Positions 1 to 11,780 of a stretch of 64,000 nucleotides of DNA are shown piece after piece (position 1 is the first letter of the stretch; the number at the start of each line of letters is the position of its first letter). Source of the DNA: Stichopus chloronotus (taxonomy: Eukaryota > Echinodermata > Holothuroidea > Aspidochirotida > Stichopodidae); NCBI GenBank assembly GCA_021234535.1, contig CM037832.1, positions 2,486,359 through 2,550,358 on the forward strand, written 5' to 3'. Position numbers and translations under genes: made by a program. Below the pieces are notes generated by a model, which saw only the letters and a program-made list of their open reading frames with translations, searched no databases and was not told the origin of the DNA.

Positions 1-1421
1 TAAAATAATGAAGCAAAATGGAAACCATTTTCCATAACTGGGATAATACTACCATGACATTGTGAGGACTGGTTATGTCTGATGAAAAGCATAACTTTTA
101 AGTCTTTGACAAAGTTTTTGAGGTTTCTACTGCATGAATGCACGATGTCAAAGTAGAGTCAGGATATGGTTTTCATCCAAGACGTGTAGTTTTGGAGTTT
201 TTTTTTTTACTGGTTCTTTTCTTGCTCATAAAACGGAAATATCAAAGCCCAACTAAATCGCAAATATTGGGCTTCAGGAGAAAGTTCAAGACAGCTCCCA
301 CCCTTGAACAGCACCCTTCTGATTACTTGTACCCTCATCCCATGCAAAGCTGAACAAGTTTTAATTTCACACAAGTTCAGCTTTTCCGAATGATTCAAAC
401 TGCTTTTTACTGTAAGACATCATACATGCACTTTCAGAGCAGCATGAGGTGATATTATGTTAAATGCAGGCAGATACTTAAAGGATAATACATAATTTAT
501 CTGTAAATGAGATATTGTATTACAACTTTTAAAATTCTCCAATTTCATAAACAGTTTAAAGCTGACTGTGTTTGTAATTTGATGCTGCAGATGGTTGTTG
601 TGGATAACCTTTAATCTGATAACATTCTCCTTAGAACAAATGTAATCCATGCAATGTAAGAAACACAGACCTTCTGATGAGGGTACAATGGTATGTACTG
701 TATGTGGTCTCGTATTTACATTTGAGAAACATATGAGATACAATCACTACTTGATGACTTCATGTTTGTCATATGATATGTTTATCTTGAAGGACATATT
801 CACTGCAAATTGAGGTAGGCTTACCCAACAAACAACTACCAGTGTACAATAACATTACAGTATCCTGAAATCACACCACTCAGAATACGTGCACAGTGTA
901 CACACAGCAGAAAAGCAGACAGTGATTGTATTGGAACTCTTTCCACATATTCCATTTTGGCATTTTTCCATCAACGAGTTTTTTTCAATTTCACATGCAG
1001 TCCTCTCATGACATATGCGACATTATGCCAAAGTAACCAAACATTTGGAAAATTCTTGCAGATGCAGTGTAATAACTGTGGAAATCAGGCAAACTTTGGT
1101 GGCTACTGTACAGCATTACATTCCACCAGATTTAGCCTGTCAGGAGTTCAGGAGACTCAGAGTTCAAGTACAAAGATAAATGGAGAGTTTGGGCTGCACT
1201 GCTATCAACAAGAAATAGGTGACATTTTACAAAAGCTTATCCCCAGGTACTGAAAAGGATTTCACCTGTGAGAATACACTCCTGCTTTGTTCCAAATACA
1301 AGTTTAGCCAACAACTGCAGCAGACCCACTAGATTTAACCTGTAGTATTAAAGGTAAATGGTAAATCCACCTTAGCGACAAGGGGGCCTTTCATTTATTA
1401 CCAAAGAAGTGATTCCATTAC
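1..1421. other. Intron of the carboxypeptidase gene, no exon recognised
   Basis: AT-rich sequence downstream of carboxypeptidase exon 3. Short open frames occur on both strands (for example 957-1253 plus) but none resembles the next expected S10 blocks (the region leading to GESYAG) and none is flanked by convincing splice sites. I read it as intron leading to exons outside the window. Confidence 0.5.
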
Positions 1422-2780
1422 CTGATTGTCATCTGTGGTCACATTATCGTCTGGTGCATAAGAGAATCCAACCCCCGCTGGAGACTCGATGTAGAGCACA
1501 TTAGCAAACTGGATATAGGGGGGAGATCAATGGGTTACATTGAAAAAGTCATAGCAGAGCATGATAAATGCAATGCTCACAATATATTAAGTATAAAAAA
1601 GAATAAGTATAAAAAAGAATAAGTATAATGAGACTAAAGTACCATTTACAGATGAAGAATCTTATGCTTCTACTTAAACTTTGGAAGAACCTTTATCAAC
1701 AAATGTACTAAACAAACAAATGCTATACTTTGAAACTAGTTATGACTTCTTCTGGGTAATTCTGATAGTTCATAATTGCAACCTCTATATTGAAGGCTCA
1801 CCAATGGCGTCGTAAAATATCCCAATCTGGATCAAACTGCTTTTCAGTGGTGAAGATATACCTATTACATAAGTAGATAGTGACTGCTACTGTATGAGAA
1901 CAAAGCAATGCAAACCTCATGAAATGTTAAACCTACTGTATTCCAGTCTTAATTCAATGACCATTAACCATCTCTGTTGGTAACACACTTCTGCTGCCCA
2001 TGAATGGAATTAGTTTGGCTTTCAAAGAGAGAGCACACTCAGATAACAGAACCATCCCATTGTTGCCTGCGATATGACGAGCTTTGAAGTGTAGGAGGAG
2101 GATGGTACACACAAATGTGCATATCTTTGTGCCCTAACCTAACAGCAATGGTGTAGCCGGAAGATATCTGCACAAGTCATTAACTAATATTTTTAACTCA
2201 CTTTGTTCCAACTGTTGTCGTTATAGATCAGGTTCACGCCGTCATCCTGTATGGTGAAAGGCCCATTCTCCGTCAGAATCCCCAGCATTGAACTGCACCC
2301 TGGGCCACCATTGGTCCAAACGATGAGAGGGTCCGACTTGGCACTGGACTGGGATGCCACGAACCTGAATGATGTCAAACGACAAGTCATTTGCACAATG
2401 TTAAAAAGTGAGACTAATTCGCTTTGATTGACTTCAGTCATACAACTTCTTTCAAAATCTCTGTGATCCTTCTTTTGACAAAGTTACAACCATAAACTGT
2501 TCCAAGAGGTACATTACATGTTATGACTTTCCATCTACATACTATAGTAAGACCACTTTGCTGGGACTGTGAGTCTACAGCAACATTTAAATCTTTATGT
2601 CAGTGAGCAAACTAACCAGTAGTGGAGCATTCTTCCCCCATTGGCGGCGAGGTAACCGGAATACTGATCAAAGCTTGGTTGTTTGGTGAGGCCTGGTAGG
2701 AATGCAATAGCATCTGGGTTGGAGCCTGTAGCACAGGCACACATATACAGCAGAAAAACTGCCAGAGCACACAGTTTCAT
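1422..2780 (-). CDS. Serine carboxypeptidase (cathepsin A/PPCA-like), 5' part only
   Basis: Three coding exons read on the minus strand: 2780-2617, 2364-2202 and 1508-1422, with consensus GT-AG ends and compatible phases (2, 0, 0). The protein starts with a hydrophobic signal peptide of about 19 residues ([20 protein letters not shown]), then the S10 family N-terminus: FDQYSGYL, an HYWFV-like segment across the first junction, the oxyanion-hole motif [14 protein letters not shown], then [10 protein letters not shown] in exon 3. These blocks are in the order and spacing of lysosomal protective protein/cathepsin A, which removes C-terminal residues in the lysosome. The catalytic Ser (GESYAG), Asp and His are not in the window; the gene must continue left of base 1, and I found no further exon in 1-1421. 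It could also be another animal S10 member (CPVL or RISC type); NGGPGCSS and the TENGPF block favour CTSA. Confidence 0.88.
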
Positions 2781-4525
2781 GGTGTGGTTATATGTTTATC
2801 CTACAGGTCTGCAAAACAAAATTATGCACACATGTAAGAAGAGCATTTATAAATAGCAAACGACCAAAAACACAATTTCTGAACAGCGAAAAGAATGTTG
2901 ATATTTGAAAGGCAATGGAACATCAAATAGAAATAAATTCTGTTAATATGCAGTAACTGCATTTCTATCTATGAGAAACTTATTTCTTGAAAAGAAGGCT
3001 ACTGTTTCTTCCTTGTTTTGAATGATCTATCATTCTATGTCCACAAACAATGGTTTTAAAAATGTGATTGTTTTTTTCTGTAAGAACAAATACCTTATAT
3101 CCTGTTAATATCCAGTAGCACTTTGCCACATTCACTAAGATATCACAGTTAGGTACTGCACAGTATTGTACCAGTGCAAGCAGACTTGCACGTCAAATAT
3201 TCTACCACCGCTATTAAACATCACCAAGTAGGCTCTATGTCATCAAAGTTTACAGTTGATAAACTCAGGCATTTGAATGACACAGAGGGTGCTTTACCTC
3301 AGGTTCAAAGGCAGCCACTCATTCGCCCAGCCAGTTCTTATTCTCACATTCACTTACTTCTACCCCTCAAACAATCATTTCTTAACTACTCCCAATGTGT
3401 AATCAAAACACTGGACCCATTGCTGTGTACGTGATATGAGCTGCTGTACTCTGCGAGTCTGCATCTTTTTAATTTGCAGTCAATCAAGAAGCAGAACCAA
3501 ATTTTGAAAAACCAGAGCTGAACATCATGGTTTAAAACCAATTGTCCAGTCAGGAAAACAGCTTCCAGAATTCACTTGCCCTGACATATTTTTTTACTTG
3601 TCATGAAAATGTGAAGGATTTTAAATGTCCTTGGCTGTGGAGGGCACTCATGTACAATGCTAAGTAACCACCCAAGTGTGGAGGAAGTTGCTAGTGCTTC
3701 ACGCACAGGTGACCAAATTAACAATTTTCAATCAAATATGGTTTACCTTTTTTTTCACAAAGTCACTTCAGATGAAAAAACATTATATTACTTTTACTGT
3801 GAAACCAAAAGTTCCCAGTTGCTAAGCACTGCCCTCAAATGACACTGCCTTTATCCACTCGATCACTGGCAGCGTCTGAATGAAACAGTACTGAAGTACT
3901 GAAGATCCATCAAGATTTGTTAATGTATCAAATTCTAATCATTGCCATCCTATTATGGTTCACTGAACAAATCACAACCTATGGTAATGTGATGTTACTC
4001 AAGTTCACTCCAATCCTTTCCTATGCAAATGACAGCTTTTGTCCAAATTACTGTAAGAAGTATAAATTTAAGCCTAACAAGGCTCCTTCACAGAGTTTGT
4101 GAAGGATTACATTCAGAGGTAGTTACCCATCTCTAGATCTTATACCATAAAACAAAGAAAAGCAACTGCTTCTACCACTGAAACAGTGCATGCAACCATG
4201 TTCAAGGTACTATGAAACACAATTTCAAAGTCTTGCAAGGGTAGTGCCCAATTTTTAATTGTACATGAGTTACTTACTATCTTGGACCTCCACTGATGAT
4301 GCAACTTTTCTATGAAGGTTAGAATGTTCTGCTGTACATGCTGGGAACTTCAAGACGATTCACATATTAGCTAGAATCTTCCATCAACCTTTCTATGTAC
4401 AATTACATACATGCTGGAAGGGAGTGGAACTTTGCTCTCTTCTATATTTAGTGTCATGTTATTGAGCAGATGCTCTCTAGAAAGATTCCTGGGTGGAAAG
4501 TTCCAGCAAGTGACTTTTGTATGTA
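2781..4525. other. Intergenic/5' flank of the carboxypeptidase gene
   Basis: No coding sequence recognised. It contains one copy of a dispersed repeat (2962-3090) that recurs inside an Acinus intron. The short open frames here have no family features. Confidence 0.4.
2962..3090 (+). repeat. Dispersed repeat, copy 1
   Basis: This segment, starting with TTTCTATCTATGAGAAACT, matches 20949-21074 in the same orientation over about 125 bp with scattered substitutions and small indels. Shared landmarks are TTTCTTGAAAAGAAGGCTACT, GTCCACAAACA and a C-rich or A-rich end. Family unknown; no terminal repeats or target duplication were found. Confidence 0.75.
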
Positions 4526-6195
4526 GGGCCGGTGCAAGCTATGCTATCCTAAGTGAAAAAAATTTCAAATTGATTGGAATAATAAATGCAAGGTATCACC
4601 TTAAAGGTAAAAAACTGAATGTTATAAATATGTAAAGAAAATTAAAAAATCTTGTACAGTAGATGAATTTACAGCTTATTATTAATTAGCTTAGTCATAT
4701 AACAAGTGTAAAGTACGGGACATTTGAAATTTTGATTTTAAGATATCTAGTTAGGACTATCCTCATGGTTTTTAAGTGTGACAGTTTTAAGTCACCGCTT
4801 GCTCAGTATTGACCCTCACTTCAGATTTGCAAAAAAATTAATTATGCAAATTAAGTTAATTCCAAATTAACATGTCCCGTGCATCATAACTTAAATCAAT
4901 CTTTTTGAGAATTAATACCTTGATGAGATTTGCTGAAGATATTTTCCAGCCTTCTAATTTATATAAGTGTTCAACAAAAAATAAGCCAAGCTGTTTGAGA
5001 TTGCAATTACTTCTTCTCAATTAGTCAATTAAAAGATGTGACGTACAGGACAAAGTGTGACAGACAGAACATTCTCCATATATATCACACAGACTCCTAT
5101 GGTAAGCCATCCATACCATTACTCTCTAAATTGCCCTCAATCTAGTTGATCAGACGTATTACTGTATGTTGTTTATCAATGTGACGAAATACACCGATCA
5201 TATGATTGTGTGTCTTTGTGCTGTACAGCATAATGACTTTAAAGAATGGTAACTGCAAACGTGAGATCCAAATCTACTGTAGCATGTTGTTAAAGCATTT
5301 GAACACTCACTTAACATCAGTTTTGAAAATTTACCTAAATTTAAACCTCCCAAAATTTAAAAATTTTAGCAAATAATGTGCATGCATGTTTTTATCCATG
5401 AAGTTGATTTTTCAGGTTTTAGGGGAAGGGGGCACAAAGTAGGGATTGAGAACTTCAAAATACTGATATTCTGCAATAAACGTATGTCTGCCATTATTAA
5501 CTTCTAGTTTTTACAGAATCGTATTTTCAAAAGGCGTATCACTGACGTCTTTTCACAAGAATCTGTGGGAATGACTCGGCACTTTTTCAGGGAAGGGGAT
5601 GTAAAAACCAATATAGGGGTCACCAAAAGTTTTCTTGAATGACCCTACGATGAAGAGGAGGTTTATAGACTAACCAGAAACACTTTTTTACATCCACTAG
5701 ATGCAATCCTACTTTAGAAATAAGAATTTAACTCATGATAAACTATTCTAGGCATGTTTTGTGTGTCTATAGGACAAATGTCCCGTACGTCACATGTCCA
5801 GTATGTCACAGGGATTTTTTTCAGGAACATTAAATTACATAATAATGGCTGAATATTTTTTTTTGTGAAAGTTTGTCCCATGACAAATAAGTGTTTACAT
5901 TACATTTTAATCATGATTTGACATTCCCTCTGTTTGTTCTTTCAGAGAGTTTTCGTCACACTTTTTATTTTGAAAATCACCGTTTTTTCCTTGTCCCGTA
6001 CGTCACACTGTTAGTTAATTAATTAATATAAAACCCAATTAAAGGTATTGCAGCATTTCATTTGGTGACCTTAATAATAATATGTTAGCTGTATCTGTTC
6101 TAACAATCAAAAGAGAGTCTTTTCTATCTGCTGGAGGGATAGTTACAGACTCTGAATGTCCCCTACGTAACAGTCCAAACAGCTTGGACCTGCCC
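4526..6195. mobile_element. Non-autonomous DNA transposon A with eight dyad motifs
   Basis: A 1670-bp element bounded by imperfect inverted repeats: GGGCCGGTGCAAGCT at 4526-4540 and AGCTTGGACCTGCCC at 6181-6195, matching at 13 of 15 positions. Inside are eight copies of a 16-bp near-palindrome with consensus TGTCCCGTACGTCACA, starting at 4707, 4873, 5037, 5056, 5779, 5795, 5992 and 6157 with strand order - + - - + + + +. The first motif begins 181 bp from the left end and the last ends 23 bp from the right end; the related element at 6887-8600 has 180 and 22 bp. No transposase open frame is present. A target duplication is not clear. Superfamily undetermined. Confidence 0.72.
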
Positions 6196-6705
6196 AATAC
6201 ACGCTCATCGATTGACAACATTTGAAGAACTTCGCTACCTTCTCTGCCCTGTGTTTACTTAGTGTCTGTGTAATTTAGCTTACACAATACAGCCAACAGT
6301 GACAGTCATATTCATTACGGTCAGGTCGGTGGCCACATTATGGTGTGGTTGTAAGAAGTTTTATTTGCTATGAAGTTTTCTTTAATTTGAGATGAGGAAT
6401 AAAGATCAAAGGTCAATTAAGAGAAATGGTCATGAACTTCCAAATTTCTTTCTGGGCCTGCATTTGGCCCACCATTACTGTATTTCACCACTGGATGTAT
6501 TCAGAGGTGTCATACATATCCAACTATATTATACACTAAAATATAACACCTAACAGATGTAAACTTTTTAAAAGTTGGGGTTCAAAAAGTGGAAAAAAGC
6601 AATGGTTGAATATGACGTGCATGTAGTTTATAGATCTGCATCTCTAGGAGAGAAGACACCAAAACAAAACTGATACCAAAGGTATAGCAGGTTTAGAGCT
6701 AGTAG
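6196..6705. other. Spacer between two transposons
   Basis: About 500 bp of AT-rich sequence between element A and the hAT-like element. No gene, RNA or repeat structure was recognised. Confidence 0.4.
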
Positions 6706-9700
6706 CAGGGTTTCCCCTGGTGCTTAATTGCGGAGGCGTCCGCCTCGCAACTTTTTAAGACCGCCTTGCCAAAAAGTGCCGTAATTACCGCCTCACATGT
6801 TTATATCCAGGGCTGGACAAAGTCGGGAAGCCGGAGGCGCCTTCCTGTGAAATTTTGCCCCTCGCGGGAAATCCACTTCTGTACTTGGGGCATTCCACAG
6901 TAATTTGGACATGAATGTGCAAATTTCAAATGCAAAATATCCACCTGTGATTAGTCAATTATCTAAGTGCACAAGTCATAGTTCCTAGTGGTAAACTTTT
7001 TTTCTCGAAAAAAAATCACTCTTATGGTAATTAATTAATAAACAGAGTAAACGAACCTGGGAACAGCGTCGTGGACGGGACATTACCCTTTCTGGTAATA
7101 CAGAATGGGACAGAACAGGAATGGTATAGAAGTAGTCAGGACATATTTAGCATGTTATAGGTTACATCATGAATCAATTTCAAAGTTTCTGTTGTACTGC
7201 TAATTAATACTAATTAATTAGTAAAAATTAAATTGTCCCGTCCGCGACAATTTCAACACAATTTTTAACATTACTCAGCAATAATTGTTTCAATTTTTTC
7301 TTTTTTGAGAATTCTCTTACTGGCCTCAATACAATACCCCCCTTTGTCTTCCTTTTGTCCACTGCATTCATTTAACCGGAGTAATTAATTAATGAAAAAC
7401 TGTCGCGGACGGGACATTTTGTCGCGGACGGGACATTTTTCAGTGACATTGTACACATTGCAGTACCTTCATCTACTTCCTACTTCCACATATCATTCCT
7501 TAGTCAAGGTGAGATTTGATAGTTTATTCTGAAAGCCTCATGGGGTCCACACTGCAATTCTATTACATAATGGCACCTGGACCTGCCTTGGTGACAGTTT
7601 ATTTTTTGCAAAGCAACTTGAGATTAATAGGAGTGAGTCCAGGTCAATGTGGTTTTCTATTGTGTAGAATCACAATCATGATGGAGTGTAGAAGCTACTG
7701 GATATATGTGTGCTAGGGTTAGTGTAAGATGCATGTGATTTGTAGGCCTCGGCTAGTTTACTGTGGATCTAGGTTATTCATTGTATAGACGATAAATTGT
7801 TTGTGCGCATGAATCAAGGTCCAGGCATTATGCTCTACATAATTCACTCTTAGCATGCATACTTAAACAGGGTTCTCTGGGGGTGCAGAGTGCTTGGGGT
7901 TGTCTTGAACATATAATCTCTTGAAAGTAAAGGCCTGGACCCTACAACCCCTCACTACTGGTTTTGGCTCTTAATTTTGCCATTCAGACATGGTACCAGT
8001 ATGCCAATTCCTAGCGGTTGCAATAGGGGGAAGGGTTGGGAGGGGGCAGGGGAGGTGGTTGAACATATATTCTTTTACAGTATTTGCTTAGACCCCATGA
8101 GTCCACACTGTTGTTCATTGTTCATGTTAATTCGATCAAGGGAGACATGCACAATTTGTGTAAATCAATGCTGTCCCGTCCGCGACATTGAGAAATGTCC
8201 CGTCCGCAACGCTGGTTTTTTTTTTTAAACATGAATTTCACAGTCTAAAGAGTAGTCCCTTCAAATTTTCATGACAATTTGTAATAGGAAAGTGGTTCCT
8301 AAATATAACTTGCTAACCAAACCCACCTTACCCATCCCACATTCAGAGCAATTCTAGTTTCACTTTAACCCTTGAAAATCCATGTCCATTTTCTGTCCCG
8401 TCCGCAACGCACACTGATGAAGCTATAATTACATGATCTTTTATGTTATTACTAAAATGGAGACAGTTTAAGGTTATTTCAGGCGGGCTGATTCTGAATA
8501 AATATATTACACAACCATGCAAATCACCTATTTTGAGTTATTAATGTTTTAATTGTGCAAAATGTCCCGTCCGCGACAGAGAAATACCACGGAATGCCCC
8601 ACTTCTGGCCGTGCTTATTTTGTTATCTTGTACATACCATGCTTGTTTCGAACTTTCAATCACAGAATGGTAGAGATCACACATGTGGTTTTTAAATAGT
8701 TATGTCCGAAAATAACTGGTAAATAAATCCATTCAAATGTGTATTCGAAATGCCTCATCCACATTCAGTCTTCAACAAAACTTGAAGTAAATTTCTATTC
8801 CTGTGATAGAATGCCCTTATTTTTTACTCATGATAAATATTGTTCAAGTTATATATGTGAAAAACAACGTTGGCAAATGTTTCCAGAAGATCCTACTGTA
8901 TGTATACCTCCTTTACTACATTAAATGTCAATTAAAAAGCATAAGCTTAGGCCTGCCTTAGGCCTGCCTGCATACGCAAATTATCTACAGAATGACAGCT
9001 AGCGGACATATCCCAACCCACAGAAATGCAAAAATGAACGCATATTTCTTCGTCCAAAACCCTTCATGAAACCAACAGTCTGCTTCTTCAAACCTCTAGA
9101 CTAACATTTTAAAGTGACTAGTTTCAATTAACAAAACAATAAAAGAAAAATTTCAATGTTCCTTGAAAAACTCTGAAACCTGCAACTTACAAAATTTCAC
9201 TTGTTCCCTGTAATACGGAAATATAAATTGGTTAGGCTATTCGATATACACCCACTGCCTTAGGATATCATACTACTTAAAATTTTCGGAAGTCTGCACA
9301 CGATCTTATGTGATTCTTTTCTCGAACCTTTAAAGGCTGTATTGCATCACCCTAAGCTAAATTTTTACCTTCCTGAAAGGAAAATTCTCAACTGGTTCTA
9401 AGTTACAGTACTCTTAGATTGACAGCAAATTCGAAAGATGCAGAGCAGCTCGTATTGCACAGCGTACACAGGGATCCATTGTTTTAATTACACATGTGGA
9501 GGAATGTTAGACAGGCTGAGGGAGGGACTAGAGGTAGGTGGTTGGGGGAATTGAAACTGTCTGGGGTGATGCATTACAGCCTTTAAGGACATTTCAACTT
9601 CAAAAATGTATGTAATACAGTTTACTCTACCTGACATGTGCAACATTTCATAGAACGCTTTGATTTTGAAGCAATGTCAATGACTTTTTTTTCTGATCGA

Positions 9701-10132
9701 ACTATCGTATTTACACCCGATACTGTAACATTTTCAACTTAGAGAGTTGAAAATTAGCATGGATTTCAAATGATTTGGACACGTCTAAAAATGCTAAAAT
9801 CACTGAGTTTCCAGGTACTTTGCACCTGGAAACTGGACCCCTACAGCGATCATCCATGGACCCCACAAGTGGCCCTATGGCGGGCCCATTGACCCTACGC
9901 TGGTATATCAATCGCTTCGCTGTGAAATGACGCCTACAGTACGGCGCCATGTTAGGTCTGGCGGGAAACTTACACTTTTTCAAGCCCTGTTTATATCATG
10001 GTCCAAATCCTAGAGTCACCCATTCTTCGAGAAAACCCACTAAGTACGGATTTGAACCCAAAATTCATGGTGGCATCAAGTAATTCGCCCTTGCTCACCG
10101 CCTCATACTCTGGAAAACCCAGGGGAAACCCT
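6706..10132. mobile_element. hAT-like non-autonomous transposon, interrupted by element B
   Basis: Left end CAGGGTTTCCCCTGG at 6706-6720 and right end CCAGGGGAAACCCT at 10119-10132 form a 14-bp perfect inverted repeat. Flanks are AGCTAGTAG (6697-6705) and AGCTGTAG (10133-10140), an 8-bp duplication with one inserted base. CAGGG-type termini with 8-bp duplications are typical of hAT elements. GAGGCG-rich subterminal sequence occurs just inside both ends. No transposase frame is visible, so it is non-autonomous or deleted. About half its 3.4 kb is the nested insertion at 6887-8600. Confidence 0.75.
6887..8600. mobile_element. Non-autonomous DNA transposon B with eight dyad motifs, nested
   Basis: A 1714-bp element with ends GGGGCATTCC (6887-6896) and GGAATGCCCC (8591-8600), perfect over 10 bp and partly matching beyond. 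Eight copies of a 16-bp near-palindrome with consensus TGTCCCGTCCGCGACA start at 7067, 7234, 7401, 7420, 8172, 8196, 8394 and 8563, strand order - + - - + + + +. Five copies are exact. It is flanked by ACTT directly on both sides (6883-6886, 8601-8604); a longer ACTTCTG match is offset by five bases on the left, so the duplication length is uncertain. It sits inside the hAT-like element, hence is younger than that insertion. No transposase frame. Its motif spacing matches element A almost exactly. Confidence 0.78.
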
Positions 10133-11630
10133 AGCTGTAGCACGTACTACTGGTGGTAAAAATTTTTTCTTCATAGGAGTGACAGGTCAAACGTCAACTT
10201 GAAAAATGGTCAAAATTGGGCATTTTCCAGGTGAGACCAAGTCTGAACCCCTATCATTTCACCATTCAAGATGCCAGAGATCTATAAATCCATAGTGGAC
10301 ATATTTTCATCTATCTATAACCAATGACTAAAATATGACATCTTTAAAATGAAAACTCTTAGATATATGTGGCACTAAACATTGGAAAATGAACTTCCAG
10401 ACAAAATAAAATGCAATGTTGAGTGATGTGTATCTGCTAAAGGAAAAGTGTTTCACACTTTGAATGCCATATTTGTGAAGTTTGGCCAAGAAGTACCCCA
10501 CAGTGATTTTTTGTTGAGTTGACTGAGAATGACCCTTATGCAATGTTTATCTTGAAGTCGAATTATATTTCTTTAAAACTTCATAACCACCATATAGAAC
10601 ATGTTACTGAGATTCTACCAATGAAGAGAGAAATATACTTTATTGTGCTACATATTTTTTTGTGAATCACTTTCCTTCAGTGGCCAATTCAGTTAAACTA
10701 GTAACATGACATAAACCCTGTGGGGTTCACAGTACGTTAGCCCCACCAAGGAACTATTTGGCTGCAGATAAAACGCCACTGTGCTATTGAAGCATGCGTT
10801 GATTAGAAGTCGTTACGCCTAGGTCTATTTGTACTAAATTGATCTGCAACACTACAAGACTTAAAATTTAGTCCTATAATTTGGCCTCGGCCAATCTTTC
10901 TGTAAAGTGTAACAGCAGTAACGTAGGCATAGCACTGTATAGCGTTAGAATTAACATTAACAAATGACAAGTGAGGTTGTTAGTGCTTGACTTGAGCCTG
11001 GCGCTTCCAAGTTCAGTTTACCTTTTCATTACAACATGTATTTTATATTTGCAGAGTAAGTCTGCACTAAATAATTTCGTTTACCTGAATAAAACTTCCA
11101 GCCCTCACGTTATGTTCCCTTTTTTTCGGTGTTTGTAGTACTGACAAGTCGGAAACGGACTAACTTAATGTTGTTATTGATTACGTTCATGTGATCTGCT
11201 TTATGATATGACTGATGGGGTCATTTCAGATTAGGATAATGCCAAAGTATATCCCAACGATATTTATGTAATATAGAGCCGGAACACATTGTGGCGATTG
11301 CACGTGTGAGATTGATCACTACGAATGCCATTTTAAAATCACTTCATTAAGAATGTTACAATAAAAAAAAAAGAATTAAAAGTGGAAAAAGAAGAGTATT
11401 ATGTGTAGAAGTAGAATTTACTGCCGATTTAGCTTCTTGTCTACATATATCACGCTTAGGTAGCATGTAACTTAAAAATCCCTTTAATAAAAGTGAGCAA
11501 AATGGAATTCATTATTATTCCGGGTCAAAGTCGTTACGTCAGAAGCTCGCGTCGCGTACGCCTTCATTAAATGTATAACGGAAGTGTGCAAAGCGTTTTG
11601 GTTAACCTAATGAACTGAATAAAGAATGTC
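10133..11630. other. Upstream region of Acinus
   Basis: No coding sequence recognised. AT-rich until about 11520, where CpG-containing sequence appears just before the Acinus start codon, as expected of a promoter region and 5' UTR. The transcription start cannot be placed from sequence alone. Confidence 0.4.
11534..11541 (+). promoter_or_regulatory. Possible CRE/ATF site upstream of Acinus
   Basis: TTACGTCA, a one-base variant of the CREB/ATF octamer, lies 90 bp upstream of the Acinus ATG within a short CpG-rich stretch. Its function is inferred from position and sequence only; an 8-bp match can arise by chance. Confidence 0.25.
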
Positions 11631-11780
11631 ATGGCTGAGCCAGTAGCATTTGACGAAGAACTGACGATTAGGGGTAAAGCGCCCGACACATTGCGTGTCG
11701 TTGAGCTAAAGCAGGAACTAAAAAAGCGTGGGCTACCTACTGGAGGGAGTAAAGTGCAGTTAATTGACAAACTGAAAGCT
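11631..11780 (+). CDS. ACIN1: Acinus exon 1, SAP domain
   Basis: Fifty codons from ATG to a GTAAGT donor. The segment [19 protein letters not shown] with the following [10 protein letters not shown] is a classic SAP helix-extended loop-helix, a DNA-binding module. The second helix runs on into exon 2 (15034-15096). The phase 0 end fits exon 2. Confidence 0.9.

Noticed and set aside
7067..8578. CRISPR-like array
   Set aside because: Repeats are 16 bp, occur in both orientations, have unequal spacing including a 750-bp gap, and lie within inverted terminal repeats in a eukaryotic genome.
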